The notes under the pieces are model-generated. The model had not been told where the DNA came from and ran no database searches. It saw nothing but the letters and a program-made list of their open reading frames with translations. Made by a program: the position numbers and the translations under genes. Below are positions 10,780 to 24,130 of a stretch of DNA of 64,000 nucleotides, one piece after another (the stretch's first letter is position 1; each line of letters starts with the position of its first letter). The stretch is from Halichoerus grypus (Eukaryota; Chordata; Mammalia; Carnivora; Phocidae), in contig NC_135726.1 in assembly GCF_964656455.1 (NCBI RefSeq), positions 1,932,001 to 1,996,000 on the forward strand, read 5' to 3'.

Positions 10780-13020
10780 CTCAGCAACTATTTCCAGGTT
10801 GATTCACTAAAGGTCGCCCTGAGCTTTTGTGTCTTTCCCCCTTAAACATGGTAGGGACTCAGGAAACGCATCTCAGCGACTGGACGAGCCAATAGCAGCA
10901 AAGAGAGTGACAAAGGGGATAGAGGAAAGGCGCCTTGTTTTTCTGCGTCTTTCCCAGCGCTTTGCCACGAACGCTGCTCACTAAACAGTGCTCCCCCCCT
11001 CGTCCTGTGGCCACGACTGCACCGTGCCCTTGGGACGTCAGCACGCCATCACAACGGGTTCCCTTTATTCTACACCGTCCGTCTCACTCACAGGAAACAA
11101 CAGCAGAGTGTCTTAGGAGCAAGGACAGAGCCAGGAGCAAAGCAAAACCCTCTAGATGAGGAACCCACGGGTGCTGAATCGAGGAGGAAGGTGGCAGAGT
11201 AGTCTCTCATTGGCTGCTACAGACAAGATCATTCCTTTGCCTGCCTCTGGTCGTCTCGTACAGCCCCCGCAAGACCCGCGAGCACAGAGGCACCCCAACC
11301 TGAGACGGGCGGGAACGGGAAAACTTCTCGTGGCCAAGGGTGCTGGACAGGTCAGGGCCAGGGAGTCACTGGCCAGGAGGGTCAGTTTGGCGGCCTGGCT
11401 GGAAGAGGTAGTCTGGAGAGAAAGAGAACAAAGCCAGGGCCCCGTGGGGGGGGGGGGGGTGGCGCTCTCCATGGTGCTGAAGTGACATGCCGCTCCTCTG
11501 TCCTAAATGAAGACACAGAGGGTCCAAGAGAACCCCTGGTCAGATACACAGAGCCTGTCCGAGGCAAAGCCAGGACCCCAGGCAGCGCTCACTTCACCCA
11601 CCAAGTGCCTCGCGCGAGCCAGGAGACTATAAATTGGGGGAGTGGCTGATCTAAGAGGAGGCAACCACTGTGGGAAATCCAAACAAACACCGTCCCCCTC
11701 TAGATCCCATGAATCCACATGCCCTGTTGTCACCAAAGGATGCTGTGCTAGGTACCCGGCTGTCAGCTCAGAGATGACAGCCACTTATCTTTCGAGTTGT
11801 GCAGGCCTGGGGAAAAGAGAGGAGGAAAGTGAGCCTTGAGGCAAAGCGGCAGAGGCTCCTGGCCGTCCCCCAGCAGCCCCCATCACCCTTAGTCTTCCTG
11901 GCCGTGCCCCCTCCTCCTTGGGTCAGCTGGGCTAACTGTCACCATCAGCCAGGGCTCCTCACTAACTCCGCGGCAGAGCGGCTATTTCGGGAGGGTGCTC
12001 ACCCTCATCCCTTCACCAGCGTGCGGTGGGGTTCCTGATCTGAAGCACCCACATCGCTCCAGGGCTGTGTTAGGTGAGGGGAGCGCACAGTAACACTTCT
12101 TTCTCAGCTATTATTGGCAACAAAGAACTAGTTATTTGCTTTTTCTTCCTCTTTTCACCTCCTGGAGCCTTTTCCCTTGCCAAAGTGGCTGAACCAGAAT
12201 CTCCGAGGAGATGCTTTTATCTCTAGTGGCTGAGTGCTGCTTTTGTTTCTGAAATGAATTCCCGTTGGCCTACGTCACCCGTCACCCGTGTGTCCATAGC
12301 CCTGCTTCCTTCCTCCCTAACCTGGGTGTTTGGATTTTTTTTTTTTTAAGTTTGCTTTCACATATTCATAGTCTAGTATCAAAAATACGCCCCATGGTCA
12401 TTTATTTTGTTTGGATGAGGGCTTCTTCCCCCTTCAAAGGGGCATTAACTGCATAAACAGGTGTTTAAAGTGGAAGCAAAACATCCCGTTCCCTCTGTAA
12501 TCTGAGCCCTCTTGGAAGGCGGGCGCTCTCCCTTTGCAGGGACTCCTGCTTCTCAGAGCAAGAGTCGGGAGGGATTTGGAGGGTACACGTGGCTGTGTTT
12601 TGGGGGACGAGGTGGAAATGTCTCTGGGTGACAGGTGTATAGTGTGTGCATGTGCGCACAGGCGCAGAGGGCCTGGAATTTTGACTGTGGGCGTGTGTGA
12701 TTTGTGTGGGCCGAGGGATCTGGGCCAGTGAACGGAATCTGCATTTGAGGGGGGAGGCCTGGTGTGTGAGATGACTCACATCTTTCAGGCTGTGGGAGGG
12801 TTTATTTGTGGGGGTAACTCTGGTCCGAGGGGTCCTGCGTACACGGCATCAGGAGGAAATATTTACCTGTGCGGCCAAGCGCAGGGGTCCGGCGCATGGA
12901 GAAGGGGCGTGCACCTGTGCCTTTGCCACAACTCCAGGCTGCCGCACCCAGAGGAGAAGCGGGGTGCGGAGGTAGAGGAAGGCACGAGGAGGTAGTTCTG
13001 CACAAGGGTGCAGAGAGAAC
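10780..13020. other. Intronic stretch without a recognised feature
   Basis: I see apparently unique sequence with a short G run (11447-11459) and a T run (about 12338-12348). No exon, RNA gene or complete repeat can be supported. Confidence 0.5.
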
Positions 13021-13024
13021 GTGT

Positions 13025-13245
13025 TCCACACAAAAGCAGAGGCTCTGGAATCGCCGTCCTGAGCGCGAATCCTGGTGCTGCCCAGCGCCCACCAGCCAAG
13101 GCATCTGCCCCCTCTGAGCCTCGGCTTCCCAGTGTGGGAAATGGGAGAAATGAGAAAACTAACCCCGCAGAGGGACAGGAATTAAGGTCTAGAATTCATG
13201 CAAACACTTGCCCCATGCCTGGCACACGGTAAGTGTTTAATATTG
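13025..13245 (+). mobile_element. MIR SINE fossil
   Basis: 'aggctctggaatcgccgtcc', 'tctgagcctcggcttccc' and 'ggcacacggtaagtgtttaa' follow the MIR consensus order, though they are diverged. Confidence 0.7.
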
Positions 13246-13384
13246 CCATTTATCCTCATCATGATCATGATCACACCTGGCTATCGGTTCCAGTAATGAT
13301 CACCCTAAGTGGCATTTAATGCACATGTCATGAGAGAACAGAATAGTGGTAAGTGATAAGGAAAGCTTACTATAAATCTAGCAT

Positions 13385-13500
13385 AGCCGTGCACGCACCT
13401 CAATTATTCCCCACCTACTTTACAGATATTATCAGCCCTTCTTACAGATGAAGAGACGGAAGCTCAGAGAAGTTAAGTAACTCGCCCAAGGTCACAAGGC
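13385..13500 (-). mobile_element. MIR SINE fossil
   Basis: 'cttacagatgaagagacgga' followed by 'ctcagagaagttaagtaact' and 'gcccaaggtcacaaggc' is the reverse strand of a MIR core. Confidence 0.75.
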
Positions 13501-14948
13501 CGAATGGTTGCAACTCCACAGCACGTGCTCCTGCCGCCCTGCACCCCCCGGGGCCTCCCCATCTCCGAGGGGACCCTCGGCACACCGACCGACCAACCGT
13601 GGAAGTCACTGGGCTCACGTCGGTAGAAAACGCCTGTCTTACTTGGGGGAGGATGAACCCAGAGGAGAAGAGGTTGGCAGAAGGGGCCCCAGTTGAAATG
13701 GAGTCCATAGCAATTCCAGCCAAATGGAGAATACATTTGCCATTTGTGCATTATTCATGAAAATCGCCGTTTCCCAAAGTCAGCACTGGGAGCTGGGCTG
13801 GAGTTCAGGAGCTGTGCGATGCCTGCCCAATGTTCCCATCCCTTGTGCAAAGCAAAAGTCGGACTGGAGTCAGGACCATGAACTCATTAAGGTTCCGCCT
13901 GCCCTCCCCAAAGCATAAGCCACCACGCCCACCCGCTGCCTGTGGAGAAGACATCCAGACCCACAGCTGCAACACCCCACTTGGATTCTGCTTGCCTGAC
14001 GGACTGCTGGAGGGCACACCTTCTCAACAGTCACTTCCTTCCTGATGAGAAGCACGGACCATGTTGCCAAAAGGTGGCCCCAGATGTCTGGCCTAATTAC
14101 CCCAATTTTCCGTCACGCCATGTCGCCAACCAAGAAGGAACAGTCAGCCCTGGTGCCCTGCTACCTGGCTGGCCTACAGGTGGTGTGGTGTGGGGAGTGG
14201 GGGCTCCATTCTGGACAAATCAAGGTTTCAACCATGACTCTGCCACCATAGGCTGGGAGCTCTGGTCTGTCCCGTGGGCTCCTGGGTCTCTCTGGCCTCG
14301 TCTATAAACTGGACCTGACCCCCTCCTCTCCACCATGGGAGGACCCAAGCGGGGCAACGTAGAGGGAGGTGCTTTAGGGAGCAGAACCCTATGTAGCCAC
14401 TTGGATGGGGGATAGAGACCCAAGAACATAGATCCATTGAAGGAAACATTTCTCACATCAACATATCAGACCCTAAACTCATGGCCAGCCACAGAATCAG
14501 GGTGTCTCTTCCCCTGGTGAGCACGAAAGAAATTACTACTCTTCCTTCTGAAATGGAAGCTCTCTGAGGACAATGACTTTTGTCTGCTTTGCTTACTGCT
14601 GGTTTCCTAGAGCCCAGAGCACCTGCTCATAGCACCTGCGGGCCACCCAAGATGTCCGGGGAAGGTGGGCAGCCTGGAGGGCTAGACCTCACTCTTAGAT
14701 ATTCTGGGGAGTTCCACAGAAACAGGGGCCTGGCTCTTCTCCTCCCCAGGCTCCCACGTGAGGCCGCAAAGCTGCTTTCCTGGCTCAGGCACAGCTGGGA
14801 GCACCTCTGGAGGGACAGATCCGCAGAGCAGCAAGGCCAGAGCCCCCAGGGTGACAACTACCCTTGGGATCCCAAAGAGCCCAGCTGGGAGCGCCAGGCT
14901 GCTGAGCCGCCCACCTCAGCCACCCACATCTACTGCCCGAGCCTCGCC

Positions 14949-14979
14949 GTGTGTGTGTGCGCGCGCACACACACACACG
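14949..14979. repeat. Alternating purine-pyrimidine palindrome (GT)n(GC)n(AC)n
   Basis: Positions 14949-14976 are a perfect 28-bp palindrome of GT, GC and CA dinucleotides. Strict purine-pyrimidine alternation continues to 14979. Such sequences favour left-handed Z-DNA or cruciform extrusion. Confidence 0.8.
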
Positions 14980-15981
14980 GCCTAAAACCCAGAGAGGGCT
15001 GTCTGCTCAGTCCAGCCCCTGCGCCCCAGGGTCAGGGATGCTCTCCAACCTGCTCCATGAAAACAACAAGAGCACAGAAGAGGCCGCCTGGGATGAGGCT
15101 GGGCACGGCTTTGACAGGCAGGAGCATTATATAATTAACTGCCCCCCACGCCTCCTCCCCTTTGAGTAATAATGAACCCTGCCTCTCAGTTGCATAAGCC
15201 AAAATAATAATTACTCTCCAGCCCTCCATCAGTCCTGGATGTGGCCAGGGAGCAGGTGTTTAGTGCCTGCTTCATGAGACGTGAAGGCAGCAAGCAGGCG
15301 GGAGAAGACCACACGTACGTTCATGATTTGCACGCCCGGCAGAAGCACACAAGTCACTGTTGTGCCCCACACCTTCCCCAGGCATCCATGCCTGAGAAAT
15401 TACCCAGAGGGAGGCACAGAGCCACTTCTGAGGCTAAGCTCCCAGATGGGGGAAGGGGGGCCTCTGGAGAGCAGGCTTGTTTGGGGTCTGGCTTCCAGGA
15501 ACAGTAAATGCTCCATGCCTCTCTCTTGCACAGAGGAGTGGACACCGGAGTGTCCGGGACAAGGGGGCAGCTGCAAGCTGGCCAAGGCTCCGTGCACAGA
15601 AACCATCTTGCAGCCAGGGCAGACAGGCAGGCAGGCTCAGCACTGAATGTCATGGCATGCTGGAATGAAGGCACAGAGCATTCCCTAAACTACCGGTGAA
15701 AATGATTCAGCCACTGGAAGGCAAGATTCCTGGGCTCTCGCTAAACAGATGGGCCTCCTCCTCCCTCCCTCTAGCAGCCTCTCTGGCTGCGCTAGCCCGC
15801 GTCCAACCACCTAGAAGTTTATTGCTGTGTTGTGTTGCTTTGGGTTTGTGTCCCTCTCCCAATCGCTCCCTTTCCATTGGCTTGGGTTGATCAGGACTAA
15901 GGGAGGCCCTTCAGCACCGCAGGAAAACAAGGAGCTGAGCTGGGGCCTGACTCCTGGAGGCCCAGCACCAAAGGAGCTCTA

Positions 15982-17200
<1,219 letters not shown>

Positions 17201-18069
17201 CGGGCTGGCCGCGCAGGCCGGGGCGGGGACCGCGGGCGGCTCAGGCCCGGGGCGCAGCCCCCCACCTGCGGCTGCCGCGCTGCGGGCGCCCGAGGGAGGC
17301 GGCGGGGCCCGCGGGCGGCGGCGGCACGGGCGGCGGCGCGGGCGGCTGCACCATATTGGGGGCCGCGGGCCGGGCCGGGCGGCGGCGGCAGCAGCAATGC
17401 GGCGGGGCGGGCGGGCGGGCGGCGGCGGCGGCGGCGTGCGCTCTGGGCCCGGCTCGCGCTCTCGGGCCGGCGCGGCGCGCGCCCGCACCCCACCCGCGCC
17501 CCCGACCCGCGCGCCCCCGACCCGCACCCGGCCCGCGCGCCCCGCACCCCACCTGCGCCCCCCTCCTCGATCCGCTCCCTGCCAGCGCCCGTGCGCCCCC
17601 GCCCGGGCCCCCGGCCTCGCGCGTACCCCTGCGCGTCCCCGACCCGACCCTCCGCTCGCGCACCTCCCCACCCGCCCCCGACCCAGTCCCCTGCTCGCGC
17701 GACTCCCACCCGCTCGCCCCCGCACCGGCTTCCCGCACACCCGCCCCACCCGCACCTGCGCGCGCCCGAACTGGCCCCCTGACCCGGGCGCGCGGGCAGG
17801 CTGGAGAGGGGCGCTGCTCCCCCACCCCGCGCTCCCGCCCGCCGAGCTTCTCCCTTGCCGGCCGGCGTGGAAATAGGGGTCCAGACAGGTCGCCCCAGCC
17901 CCCCCTTTCCCGGGACTTAGATTTAAAGGGACAGGAACTGCGTAACGGGAAGGCGCCCAGCACCCAGGGCGCTCTCCTCCCCCTCCTGGGAGCCGCGAGG
18001 TGAAGCCTGGCAGAGCAGGCCCCTGGCGTTCTGGGGCGCCCCTTGGGTTTCCTCTCTCCCACCCTGCGC

Positions 18070-20700
18070 CTCGCCCTTGGCGCCTGGCTCCTATCTGCGA
18101 CACCTGTCCCTGGCTTGACTGGAGACGCTCTTGGCAGACCACAGGTGGTTTTCCCTACAACAAATAATCTATCCTTCTTCCTTACGGGCAATTTTATGTC
18201 CACATGTGGGAGGAAGGGGGGAGAAAACATGTAGTTGGTGTATGTCCCCTCCCCATAAATTAACAGAAAGTCCGGCCACACGCACAAGTCTTGGAGTAAA
18301 GACACCCAAATGCTGCTCCTTCCCTGCGCCCTGACCAACAGGTAGCCCCCAACTCCGGGAGCGGTTGCGCTTTGGGGAGCAAAGTGGGATCGTCACTAGG
18401 GCGTTACTAGGTCTTTCTCCATACATACTCTCCCCCCCACACACCCCATCCCCCCATGTGATGGTGTCTGATTCCTGGTCCGAGTATCCTGGGACCAATT
18501 TAAAATGCATTTCCTGGAGCATAAATCCGCAGGCAGGAGCCGGGTTCTCAGCTCTCCGGGAACATGTTTGGCAAATGGCAGCAGCGGAGTGCCGCTGGGG
18601 GAGGGGGGAGATTGCACAGGGTCCGGACTAATTGCAGTGCCAGCCCGAGACTCCGCCGGCAGGGAGACAGGAATTGAAAGCCCAGCAGTCGAGCCTGAGA
18701 TTTAGCCCAGGGAAGAGGTGTGATCTGAAGTCTCCCAATTCACCAGGGGCCGAGCTCACACCTTCTCCTGCCTGCATTGTTCCCATCTTTGGCTGAACAG
18801 GCTCTCACGGGAATACCAGCCCCTCTAGGACTCCCAGAGTTCAAGCTCAACTTTCTGTCTTGCTCTGGGCACCAAAGCCCCCTCCCTAAACTCCACTGGC
18901 CTGGAGAGCAGTTACCACCTTATCCACCCCACCTGTGGAGGGATATTTAGGGAGTTTTCAGTTTTGCTTTGTGATTTGCAATATTCAAGGTGCCTTTTAG
19001 TTGGTGTCTGCCTCCCTCTGCTACCTGGAAGGTTTCTCTAAATGCCTAGGGGTGGAATTGTCGGGTCAAGCACATCTTGGATTTAATAGAAATTAGAGCA
19101 CTTTCCTTCTCCCCCTGCAGTGCCCCGCCCTCTGGCTCTCTGTGTTCTGGCCACCCCTTGGTATTATCAGACTTCCTACTATGTTTCCATTTATTTTCTT
19201 TTGTTAATCTAGATGGGTAGGAAATAGTGTCTCAGGACTGTTTGGTGTAAATGAAAAATTATATATTGTGAATGTGTACACAAACCCGCCACTCCTCACA
19301 AGATTCAGGCTCAAATCCTGCCTCCAGAGCTGGCCAGCTGTGTGGTGTGGGCAGTCACTTACTACCTCTGAGCTCAGTTTTCTCATCTGTAAAATGGGCA
19401 GATATTAGTTCCCATAAATTGCCATGGGGATTCAAGGAGCTGACGTCCAGGGCATGGTAAGCACTGGAGAAGGGGAAACAGTGGTGTTATCAAGAGTCTA
19501 GCCCCTCCTCGAAGGTCGTGGATTCCTACAGGGGATGCCCCACTTTCGGCCTGCTCCCCCCAAACCTCACTGACATAAAATTGCCATTACCTTTACACTC
19601 TGCTCTTCCTTTCTTCCATTTCAGTCCCAACCTGGTTTTTGCTGATTCAGCAGCCCTTCTTCACACAAGCAGTGGATCACAACCGAGATCTTGTTGGAAA
19701 ATGAGGACTTGAGGCTTCCAGCAATTTCTGGTCAGCACTCTGGCTAATACACACCTTCCCCTGGCAGTTACAAGGGACCCCTCCTCTAACCTCCCCCAGC
19801 CGACCCTCTCTCCTCTCCCACACATGGTCATATCAGCTTCAGCACTGATGGACTTTATCCTCCGAAATGCAGATATTAGAGGCATTCATTTTGTGCCATT
19901 TGGAAATCATTCTCCCATCACATATGGCGGGTGGTACTGATTTCATTTTGGAGGAAATGCTGTAAGGCTACAAACATAGTACCACCCAGCAACGTCAAAA
20001 CAGAAACCAGAAGAAAAAACAAAAAGTCATAGCACCATGCAGAATTTCATGGCTCTGGGCACCAGGCTCTGGGATGAGTGCCTCACCTCAGGGACCTCAC
20101 CGGCACTCCTCAGCTGACCTCGGCTTCCATACTCACCTGTCAGAAAGACCAGCTTGAGGGCTGCCTCTGTGAAGTGCCCGGCGGAAGGGAATGGAACGAC
20201 GGACGAAGCAGGACTGCCGCCCAAGCGAACTGGTCTTCCAGGCTGGAAGCTTTCTGGCCTCTGCGCATCCGCACTGCCTCTCCCTTGCCTGCTCCCTCTC
20301 CCTGTGGCCCAGAAGTTTTCTGGTCTCAGCTGCAGAAAGGCTCCTGGGTTCCCCAGAGAAGGGATACCTCCACCCCACTGCTGAGTTTTGGACACTCCTC
20401 CTGCTGCTGAGTTTCACCCAAGTGACATTTTGTGACTCCGAGGGTCAGGTAAATGGCAATACGACCTCTGCTCGTGCTCTTGGATGCTGGCGCTTGGAAT
20501 TGAGTCACCATGCTGTGGGGAAGCCCAAGCAGCCCACAGAGACGCACACGGGGTCTGGAGAAACGGGGCTTCTGGCCCACATCCCCAGCTGAACCCCCAG
20601 CAGCTCCAAAGTAGATCCTCAAGCTCTGGGCGGGTCACCCCAGCTATTGCCCCATGGAGCAGAGACCCCACCCATGGAGCTTTCCTCACCATGCCTTGTC
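18070..20700. other. JPH3-upstream sequence, no gene seen
   Basis: Apart from a MIR near 19.3 kb this stretch looks unique. No exon with convincing splice sites and coding potential is visible. 18.4-18.75 kb has little repeat character and several AT-rich motifs in a GC-rich setting, so it is a candidate for conserved regulatory DNA. Confidence 0.5.
19290..19465 (+). mobile_element. MIR SINE fossil
   Basis: 'aggctcaaatcctgcctcca', 'gtgtgggcagtcacttacta', 'tctgagctcagttttctc' and 'atctgtaaaatgggcag' occur in MIR order. Confidence 0.8.
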
Positions 20701-20704
20701 ATGG

Positions 20705-21345
20705 TTTCAATTTTTAAAAAATGGAGGTATAATGCCATACAACAACATATTAGTTTCCGGTGTGCAACATAATGGGTTGATCTATGTGTGCGTTGCAAAA
20801 TGGTCAACACCTTAAGTCTAGGTAACACCCATCACCACACACAGTGACACAATGTGTTTCTTACGATGAGAACTTTTCAGATCTATTCTCTTGGCAACTT
20901 TCAGATAGGCACTGCAGCATGAGTCACTACAGTCACCATGCTGTTCATTAGATCTCTGTGACCTGTTTATTTTATAGTGGGAAGTTTGTACCTTTCGACT
21001 TTCACTCATTCAGCCCACCCCCCACCCCACACCTGTGGCAACCGCCAATCTGTTCTTTATATCTATGAGCTTTGTTTTGTTTTCTTTAGATTCCACATAT
21101 AAGTAAGATCATACGGTATTTGTCTTTCTCTATCTGACTTATTTCACTTAGCATAATGCCCCCAAGGTCCATCCCTGTTATTGCAAATGGCGAGATTTCT
21201 TTTTTTATGGCTTAATAATATTCCATTATATATATATATACACACACACACACATATATATATATATAATATATGCCACATTTTCTTCATCCATTCATCC
21301 ATCAATGGATACTGGTTTCCATCATAACTTCAATTTCTGAACAAA
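20705..21345 (-). mobile_element. Old LINE-1 3' region
   Basis: 'attccacatataagtaagat', 'gacttatttcacttagcata', 'cccccaaggtccatccctg' and 'taatattccattatatat' are the reverse complement of the L1 3' region. A TA/CA dinucleotide expansion (21226-21272) sits inside it. Confidence 0.88.
21226..21272. repeat. (TA)n(CA)n(TA)n microsatellite
   Basis: Two TA blocks flank a CACACA block inside the L1 fossil. The arrangement is nearly self-complementary and likely polymorphic. Confidence 0.85.
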
Positions 21346-21587
21346 ATAAATGACTGCTGTTATGTTAAGCCAGGCAGAGCTCATGCAAACTACTAAGCCA
21401 GGGGCCAAATGCTTGTTTTTAGGGACAAAGTTTGACTGGGACAACCGTGCTGCCCATGTACACACAGCCACAGACGGTTTCACACTACAGTGTCAGGGTT
21501 GAAGAGTTTTGACAGAAACCACATGGCCCATAAAGCCTATACTACTCACCATCTTGTCCTTTACAAAGAAAGTGTGCCAAGCCCTGT

Positions 21588-21955
21588 GTCTTAGTCTGCT
21601 CAGGCTACCGAAACAAAATACTATAGATTGAGTGCCTTCCATCACGGGAAATTGTTTCTCACAATACTGGAGGCTAGAAATCGAGCTCAGAGTGCCAACA
21701 AGGTCAGGTTTTGGGGAGAGCCATGTTCCTTCTCACTGTGTCCTCACATGGTGGGGGGTTGGGGGTGGGGAGGGAGAGAATGAGAAAACCCTCTGGTGAC
21801 TCTTCTTATAAGGACACTAATCCAGTGGGATCAGGGTCCCACCCTTATGACCTCATTTAATTTTAATTACTTCCTTACCCCAAATACAGCCACACTGGAG
21901 GTTAGGGCTTTAATATATGAACTGAAGGACACAAACATTTAGTCTATAATACCTG
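21588..21955 (-). mobile_element. MaLR-type LTR fossil
   Basis: The stretch 'gtcttagtctgctcaggcta ... ctcacaatactggaggctag ... ctgtgtcctcacatggtgg ... cttataaggacactaatcc ... acacaaacatttagtc' is the reverse strand of a MaLR LTR. It is followed by the plus-strand 3' end of another such LTR ('ttaagccactaggttttggg', to about 22012). Confidence 0.82.
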
Positions 21956-22514
21956 TTTTAAGCCACTAGGTTTTGGGGTGGTTTGTTACAGAGCAGTAGC
22001 AACCAGAACAGACCATATGCTTCATGAGGATGGCTCTGTGTCCCTTTCTCCTCACCTGTAAAATGTCACCAACACAATTCCTACTTCCGAAGGCTGGGGC
22101 AAAGGTGACTAAGGTGTTTGGGGGTCCCTAGTGCCTCACTGGTCTTCAACAACTCATAGCTGTATTTCCTTGCCCTCTCTGGGGGTGGTCATTCCCAAGA
22201 ATGAAGATCACCCCGAGGGTGCTGGAGGTGTCCCCCTGTCCTCTTCCCAGCCACCACTGCTCATCCTCTGGTTTTAATGTTCCACCTGTCCATGCGTGTA
22301 TGGACAAGAATACCCTACCATACAATATGACAATTACTTGGAGGTGCCGTGAGATTGTACCGGGACTCCTGATTCTCCCCAAACCAGAGGCAGAAAAAGA
22401 TGCCAGCCGTGGGTGGGAGCAAAATCAGGAGTAGTCAGGATCATTGGATGTTGTTGGCCAATGTCTCTGTGCCAGACCTGGAATGCCTCATTTCATCTAA
22501 GTCTTGGCATGGCC

Positions 22515-22640
22515 CTTTGGGGTCCAGACTGTGACCATCTCTTCCTTCTTAAAGATGGGGAAACTGAGGCTCAGGCAGTTAAAGGAGGTAGCCCAAGGCC
22601 ACATACAGCTAGCAAGTGCCAACCCCAGGGCTTGACCCCA
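22515..22640 (-). mobile_element. MIR SINE fossil
   Basis: 'agatggggaaactgaggctc' followed by 'ccaaggccacatacagctag' is the reverse strand of MIR. Confidence 0.75.
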
Positions 22641-22944
22641 GAAAGGTCAGGTGAACTTTGACAGAAATGTCCTCCTGGGCTGCAGTCTGCTGCCAGCACC
22701 CGGCCTTCAGACAGGCAGGCCATCCCCAGGGACTGATCCAGGAGACAGAGGAAGCCTTTGTTCTTGATCAGCTGCTGACCAGCTCCAGGGTCAAAAGTCT
22801 GCTAAGGAGAAAAGTTGAGAAAGCTAGTTTGAGCTTTGAAATTATACCCTAAGACACCCTGCTGGGAGTGTTTTTTCCTTATGCTGGAGCTGGCTCGATC
22901 CCGTCCTAGTCCTGGGCAATGCCGGGGTAACAGTGCTAACGGGA

Positions 22945-23085
22945 GTGCCAGTGGAGTGCCAGAGGTTAATTCATTTATTCCTCATAACAACTCCAAGAGA
23001 TGTTGTTATCCCCACGCTACAGATGAAGAACCTGAGGCAGAGAACAGATAAATGAGTTGCCTAAGATAGGCAAGTAAATTCTCGA
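22945..23085 (-). mobile_element. MIR SINE fossil
   Basis: 'taattcatttattcctcata' and 'ctacagatgaagaacctgag' fit the MIR reverse strand. Confidence 0.65.
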
Positions 23086-23579
23086 GGAATCAGATCTCCA
23101 AGCTTGCCATTCCAAGTTCATCCAAACTAACTGTCCTCTCCACCTGGAGTGCCAGAAACCATCCTCCATAAGGATAGCCAGGGGTGCCTGCTTTGAGCTG
23201 GGCTCAGTGCCCCAAAATCCCTACCTCCCCCAAGACATATCAGCCCCGAGGGTGGGCGCCACTTTACAGATGAGGAGCCAGAGCCTAGGGCAAATGAGCT
23301 AGCCTGCCAGTAAGTGGCCGTCTGGGTTCCTAGCAGGCATGTGGCCACCTGCTGGCCTGCACTGAGCCGCTAGACTCACGGTATCCGGAGCCAGCAGCAA
23401 TAACAGCAGGAATTGTGCCCTGTCGCTGCTCTTACTGGGGCCCACCCCATGCAGGTACCAAGCACAGTGGTAACAGTAGCACCATGTGGTTCAAGATACA
23501 GAGCGTCTCTCTCATGTACCTCCTACCAATACTCCGCCCCCCCACACCACCACACGGAACAGCTACGCTGACTTGTATC

Positions 23580-24130
23580 ACCATAGATTAGTTCTGCCTT
23601 ATCTTTGAGACTCACGTCCATGCACTCATACATTTGTATCCGGCTCCTTTCATTCAACATCACGTGTCAGATTCATCTGATGTGTTCATGTGTAACTGTG
23701 CTTTGTTCTTTTCGGCGCTGTGTAGTATTCCATTGCATGAATATACTACAAATCATTTCTCTCTTGTCTGTTGATAAACATGTGTGTTGTTTCCAGTTGG
23801 GGGTTATTTTGAATAACCTGGTACAAGCACCCTCTTATGTGTCTTCTGGCAGACACCCATCTCTAGAGCGTACGCCTAAGAGTGAACTTCCTGGGGCCTA
23901 GGGTAGATGTATATTTAATTTTAGTATTTAGTTCTTGAAAGTGGTCCAGTCAATTTACAACCGCCCCCTCCCAGCAGAGGGTGAGCATTGCAGTTGCTCC
24001 ATGTCCTCACCAACACTTGGTGATATCAGTGTTTTAAATTTTAGCCAATCTAATGTATTGTAGTGGTTATCTCACTGTGATTCTATTTTGCACTCCTGAA
24101 ACACTTTGTAGATAAAGTAGTCTTCTTTTT
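23580..24130 (-). mobile_element. Old LINE-1 fossil
   Basis: 'tgtagtattccattgcatga', 'gtgtgttgtttccagttggg', 'ctcaccaacacttggtgata' and 'agtggttatctcactgtgat' are degraded reverse-strand L1 text. AT-rich sequence without a clear identity continues to about 24300. Confidence 0.8.

Noticed and set aside
17350..17361. CCATATTGG as an SRF CArG box in the JPH3 CpG island
   Set aside because: The core has five A/T bases rather than the six the CArG consensus requires.
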